From: Cloeon dipterum
Lineage: Eukaryota > Arthropoda > Insecta > Ephemeroptera > Baetidae
Reading direction: 5' to 3'
Assembly (NCBI RefSeq): GCF_949628265.1
Contig: NC_088787.1
Span: 9,414,501 to 9,478,500 of the forward strand
Length of the DNA stretch: 64,000 bases
Shown one piece after another: positions 37,026 through 50,376 of this stretch; position 1 is the first letter of the stretch; the number at the start of each line of letters is the position of its first letter. The notes beneath the pieces were generated by a model that did not search any database, was not told the origin of the DNA, and saw only the letters and a list, made by a program, of their open reading frames with translations. The translations under genes and the position numbers were made by a program.

Positions 37026-37413
37026 AGTGTTCGAAGCCGCCAACAGATGGTGCCAGCGTATGCTTTCGTAATAAATTTAATTTTAAGGCACTTCCTCTGC
37101 GATTTCAGACTTGATCCTACCACGGTACATTTATCACTCAACATACTTTCTTTTGACGTGCTGAAAACTAAAATCGGTTTAGCCAATCACCGTAGATTCG
37201 TGAAAAACTATTGTTTGAAATAAAAAATCTTTTCTGACAATTCTACGGCGATTGGCTGGACAGATTTTGGTTTTTAGAACGTCAAAAAAATTGTTTAAAG
37301 TGAAGAATGCACAGTGACAGGATTGAGTCTGAAATCGCAGCGGGAGTGCCTTAAAACTAAATTTATCACGAAAACATACACTGGCGCCATCTGTTAGTGG
37401 TTTCGAACACTAA
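37026..37413. mobile_element. Foldback MITE with CTCF-like motifs, copy B
   Basis: Starts AGTGTTCGAAGCCGCC and ends GGTTTCGAACACTAA; both arms present, about 388 bp. Motifs at 37040-37055 and, inverted, 37382-37397. The arms align with copies A, C and D across the CTGAAAAC-AAAATCGGTT and GCCGTAGA blocks. Confidence 0.85.
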
Positions 37414-40339
37414 CGGATCATGCATTCAGATCCTTTTTAAATTCAACAAATTTTACAATTTGCTAATCACGAGATGATTTGAATAAATTTTTCTCATGGA
37501 TAATTTTAATTGCTTACAAAAAACTTTTTACTTTTAAAAATTTTAATTGCAGAATATTTCATATTTATTCTAAACATTTGTCATAAAAAAGGGCTTTACT
37601 GTGATGCTGAATCTTGTTGGAATGAGATATCAAAATAGGAAAAAATTAAACGAGAATGATTTTTATATAATTCGCACCTTGAAAATTTAAGCATAGTTGT
37701 GATTACATCCATTTTCCGGTACCTGGTTTTTAAATGTAAAAAATTAATGGATTTTTGATTGATCGCACATTTGAGAGTTTGCCGCATTGACACGATTACT
37801 GAAAAGTAACGGGTATTTGCAGGGTTTCGTGCCGCTCGGGAGATAGTTCCTAGAAAATAGTCAATTTGACTGATGATTACGATACGAATTTGCGGTGTAG
37901 CCCGCAGTTGGGAAGATGCATACGGGTTCGGTTTTGTCCGCAGCACACCGCAGAAGATAAAAAGGAAATAATAATGCTACAGAATTGAGGTTTCCTGAGT
38001 GTTTGAACAAATCAATATTTGATTCCAATATGTAAGATGTTTCTAAAAAGGGGAAAATCAAAATAGCTGACTACTAAAATGCAGGTAGTAATTTTTTAGT
38101 ATAGGGGCTATCGACTTTGGAAATTTATTAAATTCTATATAAGAGAATCCTGAAATTAACATTCACGATTCTAAAAAAAAATACAAATTAATTGAAGTTG
38201 ACCAAAACTATAAACAAAATTGAATTTGTACATTTTAAATTTATAGTTATGTATAAAATATATTTAAATTATAAAAATTGAGCATAAAATGTGTTTTTTT
38301 AAGAATGTTGTTACTTTTTTGTATTTTAAAATATATGTTTTGTCTTGCTATTTAAATTTGCAAGGATATCGGCTACAAGTTTGTATGCCGTTTAAGCATT
38401 CAGTATACTATCTCCGTGTTGAATATCATAATTTATTTCACCAGAGCGAAAATTTACCATACAATTCGCATACGCACCGTTGGATAGATCACGACGAGTG
38501 GAATTAAAATTTATTTATAAAAAATTGGAATAAAAAATGTGTCTAGAAATTGTGCAAAATCTCAAATTTAACTTTAACTCGGCCCTAATTCAAATTAGCA
38601 ATTAATTCAAAAATTAAAATGCGCCCTGTATTTATTTATCTTCATCAAGATCATAAATCAAATTGAGAGGCGTCTGAATACACAAAGAAAATTGTTGGTT
38701 TGCGCGACAAAAATGAATGAAAAAACTCATGGTTGGATTTACGGCGTTCAGGGAGGCTTACATCAGCGATCGGGAGCGTCGAATTCGCCATTGTGTGCGA
38801 CAGACACTACTTCATACATAAGGCATGCGTCCGGTGCCCTTGTCTTTCAATGCATAATTAATTGCATCACACGCGAATCGCGTTCTGCGGCGCCGCGTGA
38901 GTGAGTCCGAAGCCTCAATAAACGTGTTTTCAAAGGCCTGAATGCAAAAGGGCAAACAATTATACACACACACACACATACACATATACTCTCTGGCTCT
39001 TCTTCTTCTTCTTCTTCTTGGTCGTCGTCAGCGGCAGCGGCGGCGGCGGCGGCGGACGGCTTTAATAAGGCTCTCCCCCGATTTATCTACAATACCGATC
39101 GTGCACAGACTCGACGGCCTTCATCGGACATTAATCCTTTTTGCTAACCATTAAACAGACTTTGCTGATATTAACAGAAATAAAAAAAAGAAAGAAACTA
39201 TTATACATAAAAAGTGGCGAGAAAAATAAAACGCCGGCGGGTGCGCGCGGCCGATAATAAAAGCAGCGCAAGACGTGCTAATGGGTACCGTACCAAAAAT
39301 TAATAAATTTATCTCCCGAGACGCGCAAACACGCGCCGGGATTTTGAGTAGCTTTTGATTTTTATGACTGCGATTTGCATTTTATCCGCGTCTCGGCGAT
39401 CACGTCGTCTGCAATACGCCCAACTGTGTCAAAAAGCACATAAATGGAAATCATCAGCAGCGCAGACACGTGTGCATATTAGCAGCAAAATTCGGATTGC
39501 AGGATACAATGTTGCTGTATGTGCTGTGTGCGCATGCCACTGCTGAATGGACGGACCTTCATTGCCTGCGCATTGAATTCATGAATAAATGTCGTTAATT
39601 TTTTTACTGGGCGTTTGACTTTTTTATGGCAACCTAGGATTTTTTTTAAAAAAAAATAGAAGATTGTTTTAAATGTGAAGAGTTGTAAACTTTAAATCCT
39701 CAAGATAATATAATTTCAAGTATGTAGCGAGTGCACCAGGAAAATATTTTATACTGCGAAAGCTTCAAACCCATCATTATGACCTGTTTTGAAAAAGGGT
39801 CCTTCCAAAAAAAATTTACCGCCTTGAAGTAATAATTTATCACGAACCTGCGCAAGCTTCAATTTGTGCAGTACTTCCACGTTGGCTATCAAAATAATAA
39901 CTCAGTGTCTCAAATGTTAAATATCTTCTGCAGAGCTTGATAAAAATACCCTGAATCTTAATTTATTATAATATATGACCCGTTATTTTAGTTAAACGTA
40001 CTTTTCATTAAAAAAATTAATAGAATAAATTATTTCATAATATTATACTTGATAGAGCTATTCTATTTTTTAAGTTATAAATGAGGCACTTATATTTGGT
40101 TATATTTCAGAAAACTAGTATCTGAAAAAACACGTTTTACTTATAAATTTTCCTCACACAGTTAATGAATAAACAAATTGCGAGAGCATTTTAAATAAAG
40201 AAATACACTATTTAACTATCAGGTCTTAAAATCAAATTATGGAAAAATACATCAATGAAAATACATATTTCAAATCATGGAAAACAGATTGACTTGATAT
40301 GAATTTTGTGTTGTTGCAAATAAAATCATAAGTATTTTT
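37414..40339. other. Intergenic spacer
   Basis: AT-rich with no coding exon found. A CpG-richer patch at about 38860-39560 surrounds the microsatellites at 38964-39055. Confidence 0.5.
38964..39055. repeat. Compound microsatellite: (CA)n, (TTC)n, (GGC)n
   Basis: Three adjacent simple tracts: CA repeats at 38964-38983, TTC repeats at about 38999-39019 and GGC repeats at about 39031-39055. Reading frames through them give low-complexity Leu or Arg runs and are not genes. Confidence 0.85.
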
Positions 40340-40565
40340 CCAGTTGTGTAAATCCTCAGTGTTCAAAGCCGTCAACAGATGGCGCCAGCGTATACTTTCG
40401 TAATTAATTTAATTTTAAGGAACTTCCGCTGCGATTTCAGACCCAATTTAGCTACTGTGCATTTTTTACTTAATGTGCTTTCTTTTGACGTGCTGAAAAC
40501 CAAAATCGGTTCAGCCATTCGCAGTAGAAAATGATTTTTTATTTCAAAAAATAGTTTTTCACGAT
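40340..40565. mobile_element. Foldback MITE, copy C (single arm)
   Basis: Begins CCAGTTGTGTAAATCCTCAG, which equals the inverse of the right end of copy D and so fixes the true outer boundary of the family. Only the left arm is present, ending near the GTAGAAAATGA hairpin turn; the right arm is deleted. Motif TCAACAGATGGCGCCA at 40372-40387. Confidence 0.8.
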
Positions 40566-43501
40566 GTCCTGTAAAATTAATGTTGCTCAAAAATAATCAT
40601 ACAAATTTGAGTCGAACTCAAAATTAATTGCAAGAAAATAAGCTAAATGTAGAGCCAGAACTCTTTTAGATTTTTAAAAAAGTCAAAAAATTCTGGCAAA
40701 AATCTAATCAGAGATAGTTTTGCTTCAAGAAAAATATTATTTTTGTATCTGAATTTTATCTTAAATCAATTCAATATCAACTATGTACCAAGAAATTATT
40801 AATTTAAGTATTTATCACCCCGAAATTCCATTAAAAAAAAAGTTCAGAAACTATCCTAATTTTCCCAATATTGCACAATCACGCTTCTGAAACCAGTCGC
40901 ACACATTATCCCTTTTGACAGAAGTTCAATTACGTCAGCAGGGCAGCTGTCGGTGATGACAGCTAGAAAATCTTCCACTTTAAAACGAGCTTCCTTCCGC
41001 TGTTCGCCGCACCGTCGTCGTCATCGGCGGCGAATCCGCGGCGGGCAAAGAGAAGGTATGGCACACACACACACACACACACATGCGATGACTTGACATA
41101 CGTCAGCAGGGATTTGCATTCGCGTCGCGTAATAGACTTTGATGGCTGGATCACACGAGCTGCGCTGTGGCACAAAGAAGACAATGTCGTCGTGCTGCTC
41201 ATATAAGAACAATTTAATGTGGCAGAAGGTTAGTCGACTCGCTCGCGCGTCGTGCAGCCGCCATGCGTGTGGACGTGCGTGCCGCCGCCGCCGCCGCTGC
41301 CGCACCGTCCGCAGTCGCCGCCGCGTCCACGCGAGTCCTCTATTCCGACTGCGTGTCTTGTCCGTATATATATATTGTGATGGACGCGAGGTCACACACA
41401 CACATACACACTCACGAATCAAGGCGAAAAACTGCAGGTCAAAGCAAAAACTGATGCAGGAAAAATACTGATGATGTTTTGTTCAAACAAACTGGCTTCT
41501 TTTTTAAATTAAATCCTACTCTATAGTTAATAAAAAATATTTTTTCTCTCAGAAGCCTTAATCTAATTGTAAACCATTTTAAAATTACGTAGGGAACCGA
41601 TAAAAAATTTTAAAAATGAAATCGAGTTGCTTATTTCGGCTTGATTGATTTAGTTTTAGTAGATTGGCATATCTAAAGTTTTCTAAATGGTAAAAACTCA
41701 AGAATTATTTAGTTACAAATATTAAAATCTGGTCTCATTTTTGCTGTAGCTCCGTATATTAGATATGACCTTTGCAGCACATTAAAGTTGCCTCTTGCTG
41801 AGTTGTGGAACAAGAAAAGGGAAAAAGACAAGCTGATTGTGAGCTACACAAAAACTGGTTGATAGGAAGGAAAGAGGCCACCCGAGAGGAGAAATTGATC
41901 AAATTCAATTGAATTTTCTACAGGAATAAATGCATAAGATTTGATAACTTTTTATCTACCACATTTTAATTTTACAAAATTAATCCATGCAGAAAAAATT
42001 GATGAATTTTTAAATAAACGCTCAGTTACATGTATAAGAAGGTTTAAAAAAGTTTACCTTTGAAATTTCTATATCTCCATTTTTTTTGAAAGAATTAAAC
42101 TACGCAATTTTGAATTAACTACTGCGAACTTTGCCTCGATCTCCGTTGGAATTGCGGGCGTCGAAATCGCGCGCGGCGATCGATTTAATATGCTGGCGCG
42201 ATTGGCCGTGAACCGGCGGCGCAACGAGGTGGGTCGGTGCTCCAATTCGGCAGAAGGTCAACGCGAGGGTGGCACCTGCGAACAGGTCCCGGCGGCTCGG
42301 CAGGGTAGGAAGCGAGAGAGAGCGAAAGAGAGGGAGAGAAGAGAGAGGAGCCATAGTCGCACACTCGAGGCGCACACGGGGCCAGTCCAAGTGCAGCCTC
42401 GCTCAGCGTGGGAGCAGCCGATCGTCCCTGCCCGCCCGACTCGTTCCATCTCCACGACCTTCCCAGGTTCGAGCCATTATCTCTCTTTAATTGATTTCCA
42501 CTGCACCGTTTTTCGCCTGACCTTTTGCTAGCTCGGCGAGTATCTCACTTTTAAACTCAAAAGCTTTTTCATTAAAACATAAAATAACTGGAAATAATTT
42601 TAAATTTTCATTCGAGCCTAAAAAATTGAAAATTTTAAATTAATCCTTGTTTTATTTATTAAAATATCGTCTGTCCAGAGAGAAAATTATTGTTTGAAAG
42701 GTTTCGCGAAAGAATTCATAAATTAAATTTAATTCGGGTTCTGCAAGAAAATTCATCTAAATTTTTAAAATAATTTAATATTAAATTTTAGTCAACCAAC
42801 ACGTCTGCAACTTAATGAACTGACGACGTCAGCCTTGAGTTTTCAAAGCAGCTTGGGAAAACCAAGTACTTTATATCTGAACTATAAAAAGATTTTGCAA
42901 CACTGAAACATAGAAAACTGCAATTTTATTTTGAAATTTAAAACATTACGCATTATTTTATTTTTATTTTTGAGTATGAAGTATGGTTTAAAGGTATTAT
43001 TTTAAATACAATTTTGGTTATTAAATAATTCATTTTAGATCTTAAAAATTGCGCATCCAAAAACAAATTTAAATAATTTTGAAATGCACAGCAAATTTTT
43101 TTTTTAAAACTAACTGATTTCTAACTGTCCTGAAACTTTCGTGATTTTATTTGATCAACAAACAAATCATCAGGGAGGCTGAAAACACGTTTTGTTGAAA
43201 TGCGCAGTAACCATAAACGATCTCTGGAGAGAATTGTGATGTTTTCATCGCAAAGCTCACTCAAGTGCGTGACAAAGGGGCCGCCGCCGGTTTTGTTCGC
43301 TGATTTTCTCTCAAAGGGCGTTTTATTGACCGCCGTTTTTCAGTTCTCTTCTTCTTCTCTTTTTTGTGTGTGCCAGCACTCATTGCCAAAGAAAGAACAA
43401 AAAAGAACAACATGTGGGTGCCGCCGCTTTATTCTCTTCTTCTTCTTCTTCTCTTCTCGGCGCACAGCCTGCTTTTTCTCTCCTCGTCGCTGCTTTGTAT
43501 T

Positions 43502-43502
<1 letters not shown>
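40566..43502. other. Intergenic spacer with two CpG-rich islands
   Basis: CpG-rich blocks at about 41000-41420 (with a CCG run near 41283-41300 and CA tracts) and 42115-42540 (with GAGAG runs at 42311-42350). Either could be a promoter or enhancer. The open frames inside are low-complexity and not supported as genes. Confidence 0.5.
41062..41083. repeat. (CA)n microsatellite
   Basis: Eleven CA units. Another short CA stretch is at 41395-41412. Confidence 0.85.

Positions 43503-43579
<77 letters not shown>
43503..43579. repeat. Long perfect (CT)n tract
   Basis: An uninterrupted run of about 38 CT units, the longest simple repeat in the window, flanked by other pyrimidine-rich sequence to make a polypyrimidine region of about 200 bp (43410-43610). 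The frames reading Ser-Leu or Arg-Glu repeats across it are artefacts. Confidence 0.95.
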
Positions 43580-43582
<3 letters not shown>

Positions 43583-46500
43583 CTCTTCTCTTCTCTCTTT
43601 CTCATCTCCGTTTGTGATGATGTAAAAAAGTAAACTTTTATTGTGTGTTTACCTTTTTGACGCCCCATATTACCGCCTATGCAATTTAAAAGGTTATCCC
43701 AGGCCATTTAACTAGACAACAATAAAAAGAGCATCAGGTTCAGGTAGACAGCGCCTCCCTCCCTCGAGAAAAAGAGCACACACACGACTTGTGTGTTCCC
43801 CGCTCCATATGCACACGCTGTTTAACTTCTCTGGGAATATAAATGGTCGACCTTCTATAATGTGTTGTGGTAAATAGTATAATTTACCAATCAAACGCAG
43901 GCTCACAAAAACCATCATTCAACTCTCCGAGAAACGACTCAATTTTTGTGATTTTCCAGCTGCAAATTTTAAATCATTCAACGTATAAAAATGAATTCAA
44001 ATTTTAAGATTTTGTAAGCTTAAAGGATTCTTTTTTTAAAATCAGTTCTTTAGCTTAGTTGCAATAATTTCTCAGGATTACTAGCTAGCTGCAATTTATT
44101 TTTAGATCTAATGTTTGGCTATATTTAACTTGACCCTGCACAGACCTGTTGAGCCTCTCAACCTCAGAAATTTAATTATATTTTTATGTTCGGTAGATAA
44201 AGTACATGAAAAAAGGAACTCCTGAGTATTTTTTTGCAACTTTTCTTTTAAAATTTTTTTGATTTGGCCAAAAAATAGACGGATTTTTAGGGAAATCTTA
44301 ATTTTTAAAATAATATTTTCCACTTGAGGATGATTCTTCTTTTGTTAATTGAAATTTACTGAATTTATTTCAATTTTCTGACAAGTTTGGTCCTCTATTT
44401 CATGAAAAACGTTGATTTTTTTACAATATTGCTAAATAGCTCTTACACCCAAACACAAGTTTTGAGGTGCTGATAATTTATATCCCTACCAAATTTATAA
44501 GAGGCCAAAATTAGCTCCTAAAACAGCTATTAACAGATAGAATGGGAAATTTTCAGCTACTGACTGGTTGTTTGGATTAGTAGATATTCAATTATTAAGC
44601 AATAGAGATGGAATGCATTTCAATTTACGATAATTTGGCTCATAGAAAAGACTTAATTTGTTTAAATTTGTTGTGGAATTCTTTACGCGACCAATTTTGA
44701 TCAAAATCGGCAAAATTAAATTTTTTTTCGGCAAAGAAAATCACGTTTTTTGCATTTGTTGATAAAAATTAGGAAATGAAATAAATCAGCAAACAATCCA
44801 CTAAATTAATATTTAATTATTAAAATGTTTTTCTTTATTCTTCAGAGCCAAATATATCATTTCAAAACCAGAAAATATTTGAATTTAGAGTTCTTATTGT
44901 AAGGGGAGCGATTAATTATTTCTGCAATTTATCAAGTAAAAGTTCATCGCCCAGCAAGAACCATTTTAGTGGATTTTGGCTTGGAGGATAATTTATTAAA
45001 CCAGATTTTTGTGATATTAGAACCGTACGGAATAAATACTGTCAATTAACTAAAATATGCCGGGATAAACCTATAAATTCTCCATTAGAAAAGTGTTTGA
45101 CATTCCCATAAATTTTCTATTTGATATCCAAACCAATCAGAATTTAACCACAACATTTTTATAGTGCTTCAAAAAGATGATTTGGATTCTTCTCGTGTGA
45201 ATCGTGGTCGTGCGGAAAGCAAGCCTCAGCTAGAACTGTGAAAACTGATCGACGCACATAATAACGAAAGGAAAGCGGCAGGTGTCGGTCGTTCATTCGA
45301 AATTGGCGAGAGCTTCCGACCAGAGCTAGGGGTTTTCATTCATAAAACTGACCAACCTTAAAAAAAGAGAGGCAAACCGGACGACCTCGTCGCTCTTTCT
45401 TTGCTCTCTGCCGCGTATATATGTGTATATGTATGTGCAGAGAGAAAAACACACACACACACACTCTCGCACACATAAAATACACATACTCGAAAAATCG
45501 ACCACCAAAAGAAACGGATTTTGTGTCGTAATTATGTAGGCGGTCGGCTGCTAATTTAATTACCTAGCAACAAGCGCGCGAGGAATGGATGGAGCGCGAG
45601 AGGGTGTTGCACACAAAAAGATGGCTATCGTCCGCCGCTCTCTGCGCTGGCCATCCGCCTCTCTCTGCTCGTCTCTCACTCGGAAAATGAATATAAAACA
45701 CCTGCAGCCTCCGATATTGGCCATAAAAAAGCCATGCGAGTGTGTGTGTGTGTGAGCTATTGCGAGAGAACCAACCAGTCCCGCGAGCGGTGCAAACGTA
45801 TAATACCTGCGCTCGCGTTCGTGCAAAATGCTGCCGCGGCCGGCTCTTTTCTTAAATAACAAAAATAAAAATGATATTGTCTGATTTGCCCGATGTTTTT
45901 ACACATTTACATATAAAAAGGTGGCTCTTAAAACAGTAAAATGTAACTAGTCCTTAAAATTTGCTTAAAATTGTAAGTTTTTGTTTTTAAATTGAAAGAG
46001 ACAAAATGTGAAATAATTTTAATATTTGCTAATTTTCATAATCTTACTAAATTTGTAATTTGACATTGTCATGGATATGGAGCTTCGTAAGAATTAAATA
46101 ATAAAAATCAAATGTTGAAGCAAAATTTGCTTGCCGATGATTTTTCTCATTTGGTAATGTAATCGCGAATAGAATAAACATGAATATCTCGAAATATTTA
46201 ATTATTATTTATAATTAATATTTAATACTTGTGACGAATGTTGTACCAAGATCGTTTTTTTTAATTCGTGACCAATCATCAAAAAATATTAAAAACTGCA
46301 GGTAAATATGGAGAAGTAACGCCATTTAAATATTTCTCACTATCAATTTTTTATAGATTTAGAGAAGAATATAGTTAAGTTCAAAAGTTGAATTTTCAAT
46401 TGTAATTTCATATAAATTGATCAAAACCGCACTTGTTGTCTGTTTGGTTAAGTGTATACTTAGAGCTCGTGAATTTACCAAAATTTTCGAATAAACAATT

Positions 46501-47976
46501 TAAAACCAGTAAAATTTAATGGCATCACGACAATATCTACTCAATAAATTTATCCAACTCGAGATTAAGATTAACTCATCAAATCCTGAAATATTTATAT
46601 TTTACTAGGAAATTAATCACAAATACTGGAAATTTGTTGTATAATTTTTAAGGAGGGGCCTAATTGAGGTAAACTCTACCATCCCATCAAACTTAAAAAA
46701 GCTGATAATAATTTATAATCAGTGCACCAAGCATTTCGGCCGCGCCGTAATGGCTACGATCCGGGTTGTAATATTGAAAATTATCTGAAATGGCTATATA
46801 ATAATTAAGATTCTATAACTATACATTGTTGAAATCCGATGGAAAAAATTGAAAATTTAAGCATTGTAGGAGATATGTAATTGTTTAAAACAATGCTCAT
46901 CCATTGGTTAACCCACATGAGATCAGAACCATCATCGAGGATTATGATTTGGTTGTTAATAACAATTTGCTCTGTTTGTTGATAATTTAAGGCTTAATTC
47001 TAAATGAGTGATGCATTTATTTAAACATTTAAATTAAATATTAAATTTTGTAGCTTCATTTGTTTGTTTTTTGTCAGCTACGGTTCTTTTGGAATGACCA
47101 AAGAACGACTTATTGCATCTTAAATTTTTTATCTAATATTTAAATTTTAAATAAACACACAAAGTTACAATAAGTTTATATTCTATCTTATTTGATAGTG
47201 CAAATTAAAAAGTCATTGATATATTTAATAATTTTTAATTTAATTTAATTTTAGTTTCAAAAGACTGTTTCTTTTACAAGTTAAACATTTTTATTGATTT
47301 AGAGTATAAAAAAACATCTGGTAAAGTGTCTGAATGAATAATTAAAATCACCTCCCTATCAATTCACTTGTGCCTACGTTCATCATTGATTAAAATGAAT
47401 TTCCTTCATTCATTTCTTATGTACATTAAATTTTACAGTCTATATAATCAACCAAATGTTATTCTCTGTGTAAAAACGCTTCCTTGTAAATAACTTTAAA
47501 AAGGGGAAACTCAAATTGAATATTCCAATGCTTATAAATAGCGCAAGATAATCTTTTTGAATGAAAGGTTGTCGCGCAATCAAGGGGTAAAACGACGAAT
47601 AAAAAGCGCTGGTGGGGCGTTGAGGAGTTAGGTGTTGGCGAGTGCGAAATTTTGCACACCTGTTCTAGCTGGTCACAAAGAGAGTGAGGCAGGCGGGCGG
47701 CGGTGGTATTAATGGCTCGCAAAAAATCGCTTTCGGATAAATTGATTCTTAATTTATGCAAAGCAGCGCGGCGACGAATTTACAGTAAATCAGATAGAGC
47801 GAGCGGCGCGGCCCTTCTGAGAAACGGAGCCCGTTTTCAGCAGAATCGCGCTCCAGATTTCGCGAATCCATTACCATTTCAGGGCGCGGTGGCGCTGTGT
47901 GGTCCTTCCAATCAATTACCCACGCCTCTGTAACTCGCACCTGCTTTACTTGCCTCTCTGCTATTCTCGTCCCTCG
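43580..47976. other. Intergenic spacer
   Basis: Mostly AT-rich. A CpG-rich block at about 45555-45850, CA tracts at 45449-45464 and 45736-45754 (as GT), and a CpG patch at 46735-46770. No coding exon or shared repeat identified. Confidence 0.5.
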
Positions 47977-48069
47977 GCTCTCTCTCTCTCTTCTCTCTCT
48001 CTCTCGCCGCCGCGCCGAGAACACATCTGGGAGACGACGGGTGCTTCTCTCTCTCTCTCTCTCTCTCTC
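47977..48069. repeat. Two (CT)n tracts in a CpG-rich block
   Basis: Pyrimidine runs at 47977-48005 and 48045-48069 within the GC-richer segment 47590-48110. On the minus strand these are GAGAG runs, the type of site bound by GAGA factor in flies. Confidence 0.8.
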
Positions 48070-49499
48070 GTTTCCTCCGTGTTCGCAGCAGCAGCTCCTC
48101 GCCGCTTCATTTAAGCCCTCTCTTAATTACTTAATCCTCGTTTCGCCAATATTTCAAAATGATAAATTACAGAACACGAAAAGAAGCCAGCCAGCCAACC
48201 TTTCGTGCGAAGGCCACGTGATGGCTCAATTTTCGCAAAGCTCTCTTTTAACACGAAGATTGGAATTGTATAATTTTATTTTTGGATTTGCTACTCCAGC
48301 TGTCACTAATTTTCTTTGCAAAACAATGGTAAACATGTAAAGATTAATTATTGAATAAACTCAAATAGACATATAGATATACCTAATTTATTGTACGCCT
48401 ATTTATGAAGTTATTTTGTTTCAAGTGATCTTTATTATGGTTCTGCAGGGCTAGTTTTGCCATAAATTGTCGAGACAAATTCATTAAAATGTGAACAAAA
48501 TTGTTACAAGAGAAGAGATGAGAGTTTAATTATTAACACTTAATGCGCAAAATGCTTTTGACAAAAACATTTCATAACTACATATATTTGCAAAAAAACT
48601 AATTAATGTCTTTTGTGTATATTTAATAACTCAAACATAAATTATAATGACATATATAAATCACACAGTTTTACATTAAATTAATTAAAGTTTCATATTA
48701 ATCATTTTACAATTTTTTTCTTGAGCAAAACTAACATTAATTGACTATAAAAATTAAAATAATAATAGTGGCAACGAGATGGCTAATTGAAAAGTAAAAT
48801 AATTATTATTATATAAAAATTTTGGTCTCAACTGTAACAAATTATATAGAAATCTTAAAATTTCATAATGAATATTAAACTTCCTGAACATTGATTAACC
48901 GCATGTATACAAGAACAGACTTAACTAAATATAAATTATTTCATATAAGGTGACACTTAAATTAACTTCAACAAAAATTTCATTGTTGTAGCTTTTAAAC
49001 ACTGATAGCATCTTAAAAATTTATCTTATTAGAATCTGTGTTAACAACTTTCCAGAGCAAAAATGCCATATTAAAGAAAAAATATGTTTTTTCGGATCTC
49101 ACAACCTCATCATTTGGATTTGTTTGTAGTTTGTTTAAACAGCCTCAACAAAAATATTGGTGTGTGCTATATAACATATATCCATTTTTTAATGTATCTC
49201 TATACTATAAATTTATAGATTGATTAAAATTTTTAAATAGTTTCTAATTGTTTAAAAAAAATGGAATGAAGATTCAAATTAAACTTTCTATATTGAGAGG
49301 TTTATTTTAATTTTTGGTTTTTAAATTTCTTTATTTTTAAATACTAACTGCTTGATCAGGAAACCCAGATTTCAGAGCAAAAATAAAAGTTGTACATATA
49401 AAAACGGATAAAATACATTGATATCAATTTATAGAGATTTTTTTTAAAAAAAAAAGGTGCATATCTTGGATCAGCTAAAAACATGAAGACCACCATTAA
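48070..49499. other. Intergenic AT-rich spacer
   Basis: No gene, RNA or repeat shared with elsewhere in the window was seen. Confidence 0.55.
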
Positions 49500-49800
49500 G
49501 GGTTGCATTTTTTGCTTATCACCCAGTTTAATTCACCACTGGTTTGTACCAATTTCTCGCGCGGAAAAATTAATTTATTCCATTTTTCCCATGAGAAATT
49601 TGCAGTCGGAGTGGTCAAAGTTTCCTCTACTGTGCAGATTTTTTCATTTAAATTGCCATTTGCTGGCTCAATTTCTCCAATAATTTTTCAAGCCGAGATC
49701 ATGAGCTAAAAATTAGAAAATTATTGAAAACTGAGGGGCAAACATTGCCTGCAAGAGTTTGATTAAAATTGAAAAAAATCGCTTTTTACCACACTTTTTG
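49500..49800 (-). repeat. Dispersed repeat, second copy
   Basis: The reverse complement of this segment aligns with 12466-12722 in the Wsck intron (see that entry). It abuts the MITE copy at 49824, so it may be part of a composite insertion. Confidence 0.65.
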
Positions 49801-49823
49801 AAACACTGTCGCCATTTAAAAAG

Positions 49824-50256
49824 AGGAATGATACTGCAAAAGCCTGGAAAATGCTTGTTGCCAATGCATAAACTCATCCCTTACGATTCAGTTAAAGTCT
49901 TAATTGACCTAGGAAGCACTGTAATTTTTTCGAGAAAATTGGCTGGAAAGTTAGCGTGCTTTTCAAATGGTAATGGCTGCCTCCTTACTTGAAATCCGAT
50001 TTAATTTCAAAACCAAGAGTTTCCCCAATAAGTGGCACACACCGTTGGACAGATCTCGTCGAGAGGAATCGAAATATGCCAAGAAAATATGTTCGAGCAC
50101 TGTAAATTTTAGAACAAAATTGGCAAAATTTGAATTTTTACTGTAGGAAGGTTCATTTTTTACTATTGCAAATTGTTGAACAAATTGTTAATCGATCAAT
50201 TGTTTATGGCATGCAACAATTTAAATAATTTTCAATTGTTGCCCAGTATCATTCCA
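49824..50256 (+). mobile_element. MITE of the GATACTG family, copy 2
   Basis: Bounded by AGAGGAATGATACTGC and CAGTATCATTCCACT. About 433 bp, highly similar to the copy at 51056-51484 and, inverted, to 23150-23563. It ends about 120 bp before the serpin start codon, inside the presumed 5' region of that gene. Confidence 0.85.
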
Positions 50257-50376
50257 CTTTTAATTGCATTAGCAAAGTTGTTAACGATTGACATCAATTT
50301 AAAACACAAATATATTCGAGTATTAAACGTAGTGGCGACTCGCGTGTGTCCTCAGGTGCACGCAGAGGCTGGCGGG

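Noticed and set aside
41021-41471. Overlapping frames of 63 to 133 codons with Ala, Arg and Cys-Val runs
   Set aside because: They arise from CCG and CA simple repeats in a CpG-rich block and overlap one another on both strands.
42470-42485. GGTTCGAGCC, resembling a tRNA B box
   Set aside because: No A box upstream and no cloverleaf can be drawn around it.
43200-43633. Open frames on both strands reading long Ser-Leu or Arg-Glu repeats
   Set aside because: They are translations of the (CT)n tract and its flanks; no start context, splice site or domain supports a protein.
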